A stretch of 64,000 bases of DNA, taken from Alkalimarinus alittae. Lineage in GTDB: Bacteria; Pseudomonadota; Gammaproteobacteria; Pseudomonadales; Oleiphilaceae. The DNA lies in NCBI RefSeq assembly GCF_026016465.1, contig NZ_CP100390.1, forward strand, positions 3,454,501-3,518,500, written 5' to 3'. Positions 57,033 to 64,000 of this stretch are shown one piece after another. Position 1 is the first letter of the stretch, and each line of letters begins with the position of its first letter. The notes beneath the pieces were generated by a model. It saw only the letters and a program-made list of their open reading frames with translations. It had not been told where the DNA came from and ran no database searches. The position numbers and the translations under genes were made by a program.

Positions 57033-58019
57033 CTAAGAGTTAATGGGGCGGGTAATAATCATCGGTGCTCCTACATTTGACGCAGTTAATTGCTTTAGCA
57101 ACTGCTCTGCTTGTTTCAAGTCATAAAACGGGCCTAATCTAACTCGGTGAAAAACCTTGGTTGCATCCGCAGCCGTTTTAACGTTTGAAGCACTTACTGT
57201 TGAAGAAACCGCATAAGCGCTACCTTTTGTTTCAGCATCAACACGCTGTTTCATCTGCAAAGCCGCTGACTCTGTAGAAAACGCACCGACTTGCACATAG
57301 TAACCATAACCGGCTCCTAGTGGTTTTGCTTGTGTCGCCGAACCGGCTAATACAGGCGCTAAGTCTTGGCTAGGCTGTTTAGGGTTCGACACAGGAGAAG
57401 CCGCTAACGGGACTGATGGCGGTGTTTCCTGTTGAGCTGAAGGGTACTGTGGAACAGTAATCGCTTCGACCTCTACATTGGCAATACCGCTACTGTAATA
57501 GCCTAACTTCTTTGCTGCTGCGTAAGACAAATCAATAATTCGGCCTTCGTGAAATGGACCTCGATCGTTTATCCGAACAATTACACTTCGGCCATTATCT
57601 AAATTAGTAACCTTGGCATAAGTCGGTAACGGTAGTGATTTGTGCGCAGCTGACATTTCATACATATTGTATATTTCGCCATTGGAGGTTTTATGTCCAT
57701 GGAACTTTGCACCATACCAAGATGCCCCACCCCGCTCACGATAGCCTTCAGCTGTTGGCAGTACGTGATAAGTCTTACCCCATACTTTATAGGAAGACAT
57801 ATTGCCGCCACGACTTTTAGGCTCATAAACAGGAATAGGATCTGGCAATTCGCTAACATCAATCTCGGCATCAGGCGCCGCATCAGTATCCATACTGTAA
57901 CGGGAAGGCGTTGAACAACCGACAATAGCGGCAATCAGCAAGATCAGCCCAATCTTTTTAAAGCCACCATAAACGGTCTGTTTAGATTCAATCAAAACCA
58001 CGCCTTTCCTCGCATTCAT
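57033..58019 (-). CDS. rlpA: Septal/lytic outer-membrane lipoprotein RlpA
   Basis: The 328-residue product has a lipoprotein signal with lipobox IVGC near residue 35, preceded by a long basic N-terminal stretch. A later start is possible. The DPBB domain follows (RGGASWYGAKFHGHKTSNGE, with GASWYG and HK), then a linker and a C-terminal SPOR domain (GYYVQVGAFSTESAALQMKQ). RlpA is a lytic transglycosylase that cuts naked glycan at division sites in Pseudomonas. It lies between mltB and dacA as usual. Confidence 0.95.
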   Translation of the reverse strand: MNARKGVVLIESKQTVYGGFKKIGLILLIAAIVGCSTPSRYSMDTDAAPDAEIDVSELPDPIPVYEPKSRGGNMSSYKVWGKTYHVLPTAEGYRERGGASWYGAKFHGHKTSNGEIYNMYEMSAAHKSLPLPTYAKVTNLDNGRSVIVRINDRGPFHEGRIIDLSYAAAKKLGYYSSGIANVEVEAITVPQYPSAQQETPPSVPLAASPVSNPKQPSQDLAPVLAGSATQAKPLGAGYGYYVQVGAFSTESAALQMKQRVDAETKGSAYAVSSTVSASNVKTAADATKVFHRVRLGPFYDLKQAEQLLKQLTASNVGAPMIITRPINS

Positions 58020-58074
58020 CGATGCTGCTTATTAATAAGAAATTTAGAACTATTTATTTGCAGACCGAAACTGA

Positions 58075-59073
58075 CTACTTCAACGCTTCTGACAGTTGGT
58101 ACACCGCCATCGCGTATAGGTGACTATGGTTATATCGGGTAATCACATAAAAGTTATCTAACCCAACCCAGTACTCAGTGCCATTTTTACCTTCTAACTG
58201 AAGCAGCTTTCCTTTTGCCTTAGGGTCAAAACCATCTTCTGAGCTAATACCCCATTCAGCCATTTCTTCTAGCGTATATTTAAGCTTTAAAGACTTGTAA
58301 AGGGCTTGTTCATATTCATCCCCTGCAACCTTCACCTGCCCTGCTATGGGTTGACCTTCGACCCACTTATGTTTTTTAAAATAGTTTGCCACACTTCCAA
58401 TCGCATCTACGGGATTATTTAGAATATCTGCCACGCCATCGCCGTCAAAATCTACTGCGAAGTTACGATAACTGCTAGGTATAAATTGTCCGTACCCCAT
58501 AGCGCCCGCATAAGACCCTTTAAGCTCTAAAGGGTCAAATTTTTGCTCACGAGACAACAAAAGCATCTGTTCTAATTCACTTTTGAAGAACGTGCTTCTA
58601 GGCGGATAATCAAACGCAAGCGTTGAAAGCGCATCGATCACTCGATAACTACCACGGTTTTTACCATAGCGAGTTTCAACACCAATAATGGCTGTAATAA
58701 TTGACTGTGGAACACCGTATTCTTTTTCTGCTCGGGCAAGCGTGTCTGCGTACTTGGCCATAAACGCCTTACCGCGAGTGATTCGATCTTCAGTTATAAA
58801 AATTTTGCGATAGCCTTTCCATTCCAGCCTTTTTTCAGCAGGTCTGGCAATCGCATCCAGAATGCTCTGTTTCTTCTCAGCCTGTACAAATAGTGCTTCT
58901 ATTTCTTGTTGATTAAAACCGTGCTTTTCAACCATTTCGAGCACAAAAGGTTTCACAGACTCATGTTCAAGGTAATTTGCATTTGCCAAGTTGACGATGC
59001 CTGCAGATACAGCCAACCCTATTACGGCTGGTTTCCAGGTATTCTGAAACAGGCGAGCTAAATATTTACTCAA
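58075..59073 (-). CDS. mltB: Membrane-bound lytic murein transglycosylase B
   Basis: The 332-residue product starts at TTG 59073, with AAGGAA eight bases upstream. It has an N-terminal hydrophobic signal without a clear lipobox, and the catalytic region IIGVETRYGKNRGSYRVIDA with Glu as general acid, then YGQFIPSSYRNFAVDFDGDG. It cuts the glycan strand between MurNAc and GlcNAc to give 1,6-anhydro ends. A transglycosylase of the SltB/MltB family is sure. Its place downstream of rodA is standard. Confidence 0.93.
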   Translation of the reverse strand: MSKYLARLFQNTWKPAVIGLAVSAGIVNLANANYLEHESVKPFVLEMVEKHGFNQQEIEALFVQAEKKQSILDAIARPAEKRLEWKGYRKIFITEDRITRGKAFMAKYADTLARAEKEYGVPQSIITAIIGVETRYGKNRGSYRVIDALSTLAFDYPPRSTFFKSELEQMLLLSREQKFDPLELKGSYAGAMGYGQFIPSSYRNFAVDFDGDGVADILNNPVDAIGSVANYFKKHKWVEGQPIAGQVKVAGDEYEQALYKSLKLKYTLEEMAEWGISSEDGFDPKAKGKLLQLEGKNGTEYWVGLDNFYVITRYNHSHLYAMAVYQLSEALK

Positions 59074-59173
59074 GGTATCAATTCCTTTTTGTTATTTTAC
59101 CAATTTACGCCGATAGCCAACGTCTGTTGACACACCGGATACTTGTATCAAACATCTATCTAAATAAAGTACG

Positions 59174-60322
59174 CTATTTGCCCAACATTTTTTTATGGGT
59201 ATGAATAGACATCAAAACGCCAAAAGCAGCCATTAACGTAACAATAGATGTTCCCCCATAGCTTACCAAGGGCAACGGGACACCTACAACTGGTAATAGC
59301 CCACTTACCATACCGATATTCACGAACACATAAACAAAAAATGTCAACGTTAAACTACCTGCTAGCATACGACCAAAAGAGTCCTGAGCATTTACGGCAA
59401 TATACAACCCTCTAGCGACAATCATTACATACAGAGAGATAAGCAGTGCAACACCGATAAACCCAAACTCTTCGGCCAATACCGCGATAATAAAGTCAGT
59501 ATGGCTTTCAGGCAGGAAGTCCAATTGAGACTGCGTACCTTCTAACCAGCCTTTTCCCGTCATCCCCCCTGAACCAATCGCAGTCTTTGACTGAATAATA
59601 TTCCAACCTGCGCCCAGTGGATCTTTTTCAGGATCAATTAACGTTAGAACCCGCTGTTTCTGATAATCCCTCATCACAAACATCCACATAACAGGCACAA
59701 GCGCCGCAACAGACGCAATAAACCCACCCACCAGTTTTCCACTAATCCCTGCTAACAGCAATACAAATATACCCGATGCAGCAATCAATAATGAGGTGCC
59801 AAGATCAGGCTGTTTGATAATCATCACCACCGGCATAAAAATAAGCACTAATGAGCCCAATACATGCTTAAAACGAGGCGGTAAATACCGTTCAGACAAA
59901 TACCAAGCAACCATCATCGGCACAGCCAGTTTCATAAACTCTGAAGGCTGAAAGCGCGGTAATCCAGGCAATTGTAACCATCGTTGCGCCCCCTTTGCCC
60001 CTGTCCCCATCACTAAAACAGCCGCCAACGCAATTAACCCCACCACAAATAGCCAAGGTGCCCAACGCCGATATACGCTAGGGTCTAATTGTGCAAACAC
60101 AAACATCACCACAAAAGCGAGAACAAAACGCATAGCTTGTTTTTTTACATGCACCATACTCTCACCGCTACCGCTATATAAGACAAATAAGCCCAAGATA
60201 GATAGCGTCAATATCAGCACAAGAAGTATCGGGTCTATGTGCAACCTAAACAATATGCTTCTGCGGTTTCTGAGGTGGTAATCCCCTCCGGGGAGTTGAC
60301 GAAGGAATTCTTGACTAGCCAT
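59174..60322 (-). CDS. rodA: Peptidoglycan glycosyltransferase RodA
   Basis: The 382-residue product has ten or so membrane helices and the SEDS motifs: LPEFHTDFI-like LPESHTDFIIAVLAEEFGF and SYGGTS near the end (PLVSYGGTSIVTLMAAFG). It polymerises glycan strands for side-wall growth together with PBP2. It overlaps the 3' end of mrdA by eight bases, so the two are translated together. Confidence 0.96.
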   Translation of the reverse strand: MASQEFLRQLPGGDYHLRNRRSILFRLHIDPILLVLILTLSILGLFVLYSGSGESMVHVKKQAMRFVLAFVVMFVFAQLDPSVYRRWAPWLFVVGLIALAAVLVMGTGAKGAQRWLQLPGLPRFQPSEFMKLAVPMMVAWYLSERYLPPRFKHVLGSLVLIFMPVVMIIKQPDLGTSLLIAASGIFVLLLAGISGKLVGGFIASVAALVPVMWMFVMRDYQKQRVLTLIDPEKDPLGAGWNIIQSKTAIGSGGMTGKGWLEGTQSQLDFLPESHTDFIIAVLAEEFGFIGVALLISLYVMIVARGLYIAVNAQDSFGRMLAGSLTLTFFVYVFVNIGMVSGLLPVVGVPLPLVSYGGTSIVTLMAAFGVLMSIHTHKKMLGK

Positions 60323-62288
60323 GGTTATGCCTACGCTCCACCGAGACCGACACGGGGTCTACGTTATTATGACTAGGAAATGTTTCATACTTGATACGAC
60401 TGGATGTTTCTTTTTCTTGCTCGGCTTTAGGTAAGTCCAATATCCAAGCATCAAATATTTTACGTGCGACGGGCGCCGCAGTACTGCTTCCTCCACCACC
60501 ATTTTCGACAATGATAGCCAAAGCAATTTCAGGGGCTTCATAAGGTGCAAAACCAACAAAAAGAGCATGATCTCGATGCCGCTCAGCTAATGCTTCTGCG
60601 TCGTAGAGCTCCCCTTGTTTTATACCGACCACTTGAGCCGTACCTGTTTTACCTGCCATTTTATATGCCGAGTTACGACCGGTCGCTCTAGCGGTCCCTT
60701 TTTTACCATGCATAACCGATTTCATCGAGCCTAAAATATAATCCCAGTCTTCTGGGTTGTTTAAAATTACATCAGGCGGATCGGTTTCGTGCATACGCGG
60801 TATTTCAACGGACTCATCCTGACTAATGCCTTCTGATATTTTCTGAGCAAGGTGCGGTCTATGCCAGCGCCCTCGATTGGCCAATACAGCCGTTGCTGTC
60901 GCTAACTGTAGCGGTGTAGCTAGCATAAACCCTTGTCCAATCCCCATATTCAAAGAATCACCAGGAAACCAAGGTAAACCTTTAGTGCCTCTTTTCCATG
61001 CCCTACTGGGTAAAATGCCTTTTCGATCTTCATTGATATCAATCGCTGTTCGGCTACCAATACCAAATTTATCTAAATAAAGTGACATTCGATCTACGCC
61101 CAACTTAAACGCCATACTATAAAAAAACGTATCGCAAGACTGGACAATAGAATCATAAAGGTCGACAACGCCATGCCCGTACCTTTTCCAGTCACGGTAA
61201 AAACGCTCATCATTCTTTAGCTGATACCAACCCGGATCTTGAATTTTGGTTTGCCTACTAACCACGGCAGTATCTAAACCCGCCAAACCAATAATTGGTT
61301 TTATAGTTGAACCAGGCGGATACTGACCTTTAAGCGCCCGGTTAAAAAGTGGTATATCAAGGGAGTCACGCAACGCTGCGTAGGATTTATGGTCAATACC
61401 TGTTACAAACAAATTAGGATCAAAGCTAGGCGTACTCACCAACGCAAGAATGTCGCCTGTAGCAGGTTCTATAGCAACAACAGCGCCACGGTAGTCGCCC
61501 ATTGCCTCAGCCACAACTTGCTGTAAGCGGAGGTCTATACTGAGTGTAATATCTCGACCTGGCAAAGGGGGCACTTGGTCGAGTACTCTTAATACTCGGC
61601 CCCGAGCATTCGTTTCAACTGTTTGACGCCCCACTTTACCGTGCAGAACGTTTTCATAAAACTTTTCGATGCCCAACTTACCAATATAGTTAGTCGCCGA
61701 ATAATTGGTCGCATCAACATTTTTGAGTTCTTTAATATTAATGCGCCCGACATAGCCCAGCATATGGGCCATGAGCTCGCCATAAGGATAGTTTCGAACC
61801 AACTCTGCCTCAACTTCAACGCCTGGTAAAAGGTGGCGTTGAACAGCAAGCCTAGCAATTTCGCTTTCGGTTAATTTTGACTTTAGCGGAACAGGATCAT
61901 AAGGCTTACGGCGGTTCTTCAAACGTCTATCGAAGTTTTTTATCTGATCATCTGAAAGCTCAATGATGTTCCCGATTTTTGCAATTGTTTGCTCAAGGTC
62001 GTCTACACGCTCCTTAACAATCGAGACACTAAAGACCGGCTGGTTATCTGCTAACAAAATACCATTTCGGTCATAAATCAGCCCTCTGGTCGGCGCTACA
62101 GACTGGAGCTGCATTCTATTTTTGTCAGATAACGTGGTGTAATGGTCATAATCAACCACTTGAAGATAGTAAACTCGAGACACCAGTACTGCAGCCAGTA
62201 ATATAATAAACAACATGGCCAGAACCGCACGAAAGGTAAAAATCCTTTTTTCTCTAATCGGATCTTTGATCATCCTTGTAGCGTTCAA
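60315..62288 (-). CDS. mrdA: Penicillin-binding protein 2
   Basis: The 657-residue product starts at TTG 62288 with AGG nine bases upstream, or at ATG 62273. It has one N-terminal membrane helix, a dimerisation domain (VAPTRGLIYDRNGILLADNQ), and the transpeptidase motifs: catalytic Ser in YPPGSTIKPIIGL, SCD in VQSCDTFFYSMAF and KTGTAQV. It crosslinks new peptidoglycan during elongation with RodA, whose gene follows and overlaps. A proline/lysine-poor C-terminal tail is ordinary. Confidence 0.96.
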   Translation of the reverse strand: MNATRMIKDPIREKRIFTFRAVLAMLFIILLAAVLVSRVYYLQVVDYDHYTTLSDKNRMQLQSVAPTRGLIYDRNGILLADNQPVFSVSIVKERVDDLEQTIAKIGNIIELSDDQIKNFDRRLKNRRKPYDPVPLKSKLTESEIARLAVQRHLLPGVEVEAELVRNYPYGELMAHMLGYVGRINIKELKNVDATNYSATNYIGKLGIEKFYENVLHGKVGRQTVETNARGRVLRVLDQVPPLPGRDITLSIDLRLQQVVAEAMGDYRGAVVAIEPATGDILALVSTPSFDPNLFVTGIDHKSYAALRDSLDIPLFNRALKGQYPPGSTIKPIIGLAGLDTAVVSRQTKIQDPGWYQLKNDERFYRDWKRYGHGVVDLYDSIVQSCDTFFYSMAFKLGVDRMSLYLDKFGIGSRTAIDINEDRKGILPSRAWKRGTKGLPWFPGDSLNMGIGQGFMLATPLQLATATAVLANRGRWHRPHLAQKISEGISQDESVEIPRMHETDPPDVILNNPEDWDYILGSMKSVMHGKKGTARATGRNSAYKMAGKTGTAQVVGIKQGELYDAEALAERHRDHALFVGFAPYEAPEIALAIIVENGGGGSSTAAPVARKIFDAWILDLPKAEQEKETSSRIKYETFPSHNNVDPVSVSVERRHNHG

Positions 62289-62352
62289 TTTTTCAACCTG
62301 CTACGCTTCAGCGTGCTGTTTTTCAAACTGTGAACCTTCGTATGAGAGTGGT

Positions 62353-62823
62353 TTACTGTCTATGGTAAGGATGATTACGGGTGATGCTCCAGGCACGGTA
62401 TAGCTGTTCAGCTAAGAGCACTCGCACCAAAGGATGTGGAAGCGTTAGTGGCGAAAGCGACCATTGCTGATCTGCTCGCGCACGGCAGCTATCAGACAGT
62501 CCGTCTGGACCACCCACTAACAAAGCAACATTTCGACCGGCCATTTGCCAGACCTCTGCTTGCTTGGCTAGTTTCTCAGTAGTCCAATTACGGCCATTAA
62601 CTTCAAGCGCAAGGACATAGTCTGATGACTCAACCGATGCAAGCATCTGTTCGCCTTCACGCTTAATAATACGGTCGATATCAGCGTTTTTGCCACGCTG
62701 CCCTAGCGGAATCTCTATCAATTCAAGAGAAAACTCAGCAGGCATGCGTCTTGAGTACTCATTATACCCTTCGCTAACCCACGAAGGCATTCGAGTACCG
62801 ACCGCTATTAGTTTAATTTTCAT
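62353..62823 (-). CDS. rlmH: 23S rRNA (pseudouridine1915-N3)-methyltransferase
   Basis: The 156-residue product is a SPOUT-class methyltransferase: [20 protein letters not shown] at the start, then the knotted SAM site [12 protein letters not shown] and the C-terminal [26 protein letters not shown] (core [15 protein letters not shown]). It methylates pseudouridine 1915 in helix 69 of 23S rRNA in the assembled ribosome. It lies next to rsfS, the standard neighbour. Confidence 0.97.
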   Translation of the reverse strand: MKIKLIAVGTRMPSWVSEGYNEYSRRMPAEFSLELIEIPLGQRGKNADIDRIIKREGEQMLASVESSDYVLALEVNGRNWTTEKLAKQAEVWQMAGRNVALLVGGPDGLSDSCRARADQQWSLSPLTLPHPLVRVLLAEQLYRAWSITRNHPYHRQ

Positions 62824-62833
62824 GAGGCGATTG

Positions 62834-63181
62834 CTAGCTCTGCTCTTCTACAACCTCAGGCCCATCAATCCAAAAGCGCTCAAGATCGTAGAACTCACGG
62901 GCAGCAGGCATCATCACATGCACAACAATATCACCCAAATCAACTAACACCCAATCACTGCCCGCACCGCCTTCTATACCTAAAGGGCGAATACCGCTCT
63001 TTTTGACGTCATCAACAACATTGTCAGCAATCGATTTAACATGACGGTTCGAGGTACCAGACGCCACGATCATATATTCGGTCACACTGGTTCGCTCGCG
63101 TACATCCAATACATTGATGTCCTTCGCCTTCATATCATCCATAGCATTCACTACGATGTCTCTTAACTTTTCACTTTGCAT
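62834..63181 (-). CDS. rsfS: Ribosomal silencing factor RsfS
   Basis: The 115-residue product has the family's [26 protein letters not shown] core ([12 protein letters not shown]) and [25 protein letters not shown]. It binds L14 of the large subunit and blocks subunit joining when nutrients are low. It lies ten bases upstream of rlmH. Confidence 0.97.
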   Translation of the reverse strand: MQSEKLRDIVVNAMDDMKAKDINVLDVRERTSVTEYMIVASGTSNRHVKSIADNVVDDVKKSGIRPLGIEGGAGSDWVLVDLGDIVVHVMMPAAREFYDLERFWIDGPEVVEEQS

Positions 63182-63269
63182 ATAATTTTCGTTCGGAAGA
63201 ATCTTGTAAGTCCAAGAGTTGCTCGGCTCATCTCAAGTTCGACAGCTTACGTCCTCTTGGAGGTTAATA

Positions 63270-63938
63270 TTAATAACATGATTTTTTATCGTCATAACCA
63301 TAAAGTTGATTATCACAGATGTAACGCCAAACAACATCCGACACCAAATACCGGGCAGACAACCCTTTTGAAATCGAAGATCTAACTTTTGAACTTGAAA
63401 TATCGAGCAATGACAACTCAAGCGGCAATATATACCCCGCAGCACATTCAAACAATGCTTCAATTTTTTCAACTCGGCAAGAATCGACAAGATCTTTTAA
63501 TTGCCCGCCAATTGATAATTCCCAGCTTGGCCTATTTAGAACAATTATATGGGCTAATGTTGGAATTTCCAGCCATTGATGCCAACTAGAAAGTCCATTA
63601 AAGGCATCAGTACCTAATACTAAAACAATGGGCTCATCATCACCATATTGCGCCCTCATCTCTTTGAGGGTATCCGCTGTGTAAGAAGGTCCCCCTCGAA
63701 GTATCTCACGCTGATCGACAATCACGTTAGATTCGCCTTCAGTCGCCAGCCTTAGCATTTCTGTCCGCTGCGCCGAAGACGCACCGGGTTGCCCCCGATG
63801 AACAGGATTATAACAAGGTAGTAGATGAACGTTCGTTTCTTTCTTGGTTTTACTCTTAAATAACTCACTTAATTCGAGTGCAGCCCGCAAGTGGCCAAGA
63901 TGCACGGGGTCATAAGTCCCTCCCATGACAATTTTCAT
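63270..63938 (-). CDS. nadD: Nicotinate-nucleotide adenylyltransferase
   Basis: The 222-residue product has the nucleotidyl-transferase motif GGTYDPVHLGHLRAA at residues 6-20 and the ISSSKVRSSI motif near the end. It adenylates nicotinate mononucleotide in NAD synthesis. It precedes rsfS with about 90 bases between them, the usual order in Gammaproteobacteria. Confidence 0.96.
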   Translation of the reverse strand: MKIVMGGTYDPVHLGHLRAALELSELFKSKTKKETNVHLLPCYNPVHRGQPGASSAQRTEMLRLATEGESNVIVDQREILRGGPSYTADTLKEMRAQYGDDEPIVLVLGTDAFNGLSSWHQWLEIPTLAHIIVLNRPSWELSIGGQLKDLVDSCRVEKIEALFECAAGYILPLELSLLDISSSKVRSSISKGLSARYLVSDVVWRYICDNQLYGYDDKKSCY

Positions 63939-63980
63939 AAAACAGCCTTATGACACCTTAACGCACTCATTGAACAATAT

Positions 63981-64000
63981 TCACTGACGAATATGCCCGT
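63981..64000 (-). CDS. proA: Possible 3' end of proA (partial)
   Basis: The minus-strand frame at the window end reads GHIRQ before TGA at 63983-63981. This matches the usual C-terminus of gamma-glutamyl phosphate reductase, and proA is the expected upstream neighbour of nadD. With only five residues, the call rests mostly on synteny. Confidence 0.4.

Overview
The window looks like a chromosomal segment of a free-living, probably marine, gammaproteobacterium of the Oceanospirillales/Pseudomonadales type. The main support is the end of the window, where proA(end)-nadD-rsfS-rlmH-mrdA-rodA-mltB-rlpA-dacA-(dat)-ybeD-lipB-lipA run in the order typical of Gammaproteobacteria. A monomeric isocitrate dehydrogenase, a two-subunit pyruvate carboxylase beside a LysR regulator, and a nitrate-assimilation locus with a kinase-phosphatase beside the nitrate transporter agree with this. 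By eye the base composition is moderately AT-rich. The species cannot be named from the sequence alone. I saw no rRNA, tRNA, CRISPR array, insertion sequence or prophage.

Layout. 1-4864: the end of an OmpA-like protein, a rhombosortase-like protease, a serine hydrolase, a SIMPL-domain protein and a LysR regulator. 5005-9049: pyruvate carboxylase (pycA, pycB) followed by a beta-carbonic anhydrase that can supply its bicarbonate. 9097-12815: thiopurine methyltransferase, small membrane proteins, and a MiaA-like tRNA prenyltransferase of unusual type. 12923-17563: YehS, YibL and a zinc-related ABC cluster like zrgABC. 17677-23931: a lysine-rich HhH protein, isocitrate dehydrogenase with a structured leader, a TehB-like methyltransferase, a LysR regulator, YacL and a 43-residue HTH protein. 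23934-33867: nitrate assimilation, with the kinase-phosphatase and narK on the minus strand and nirB-nirD-nasA-gloA on the plus strand. The intergenic region between narK and nirB holds a sigma-54 promoter and NtrC-like sites. 33954-40861: Pmp3, a pore-like membrane protein, a RimK ligase fused to an RCK_C domain, an LRR-kinase, a SulP transporter, an RsuA-type enzyme and a YebC-family regulator. 41071-44542: two overlapping genes, a signal-peptide-bearing multi-spanning AAA-type ATPase and an MscS channel. 44596-52600: RsuA, ArfB, a response regulator with TPRs, a YqaA-like protein, an AraC regulator, an LpxC, an epimerase and an ABC1 kinase. 52651-64000: lipoate synthesis and the cell-elongation/peptidoglycan cluster.

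How the genes work together. The nas genes form one pathway: nitrate uptake, reduction to nitrite, then to ammonium, with predicted nitrogen-starvation control. pycAB and the carbonic anhydrase form an anaplerotic unit. The mrdA-rodA-mltB-rlpA-dacA genes build and trim the side-wall peptidoglycan. The least-described candidate system is the AAA-ATPase/MscS pair. Other leads are the RimK-RCK_C fusion, the Bacteroidetes-like MiaA with its overlapping membrane protein, and the structured icd leader.
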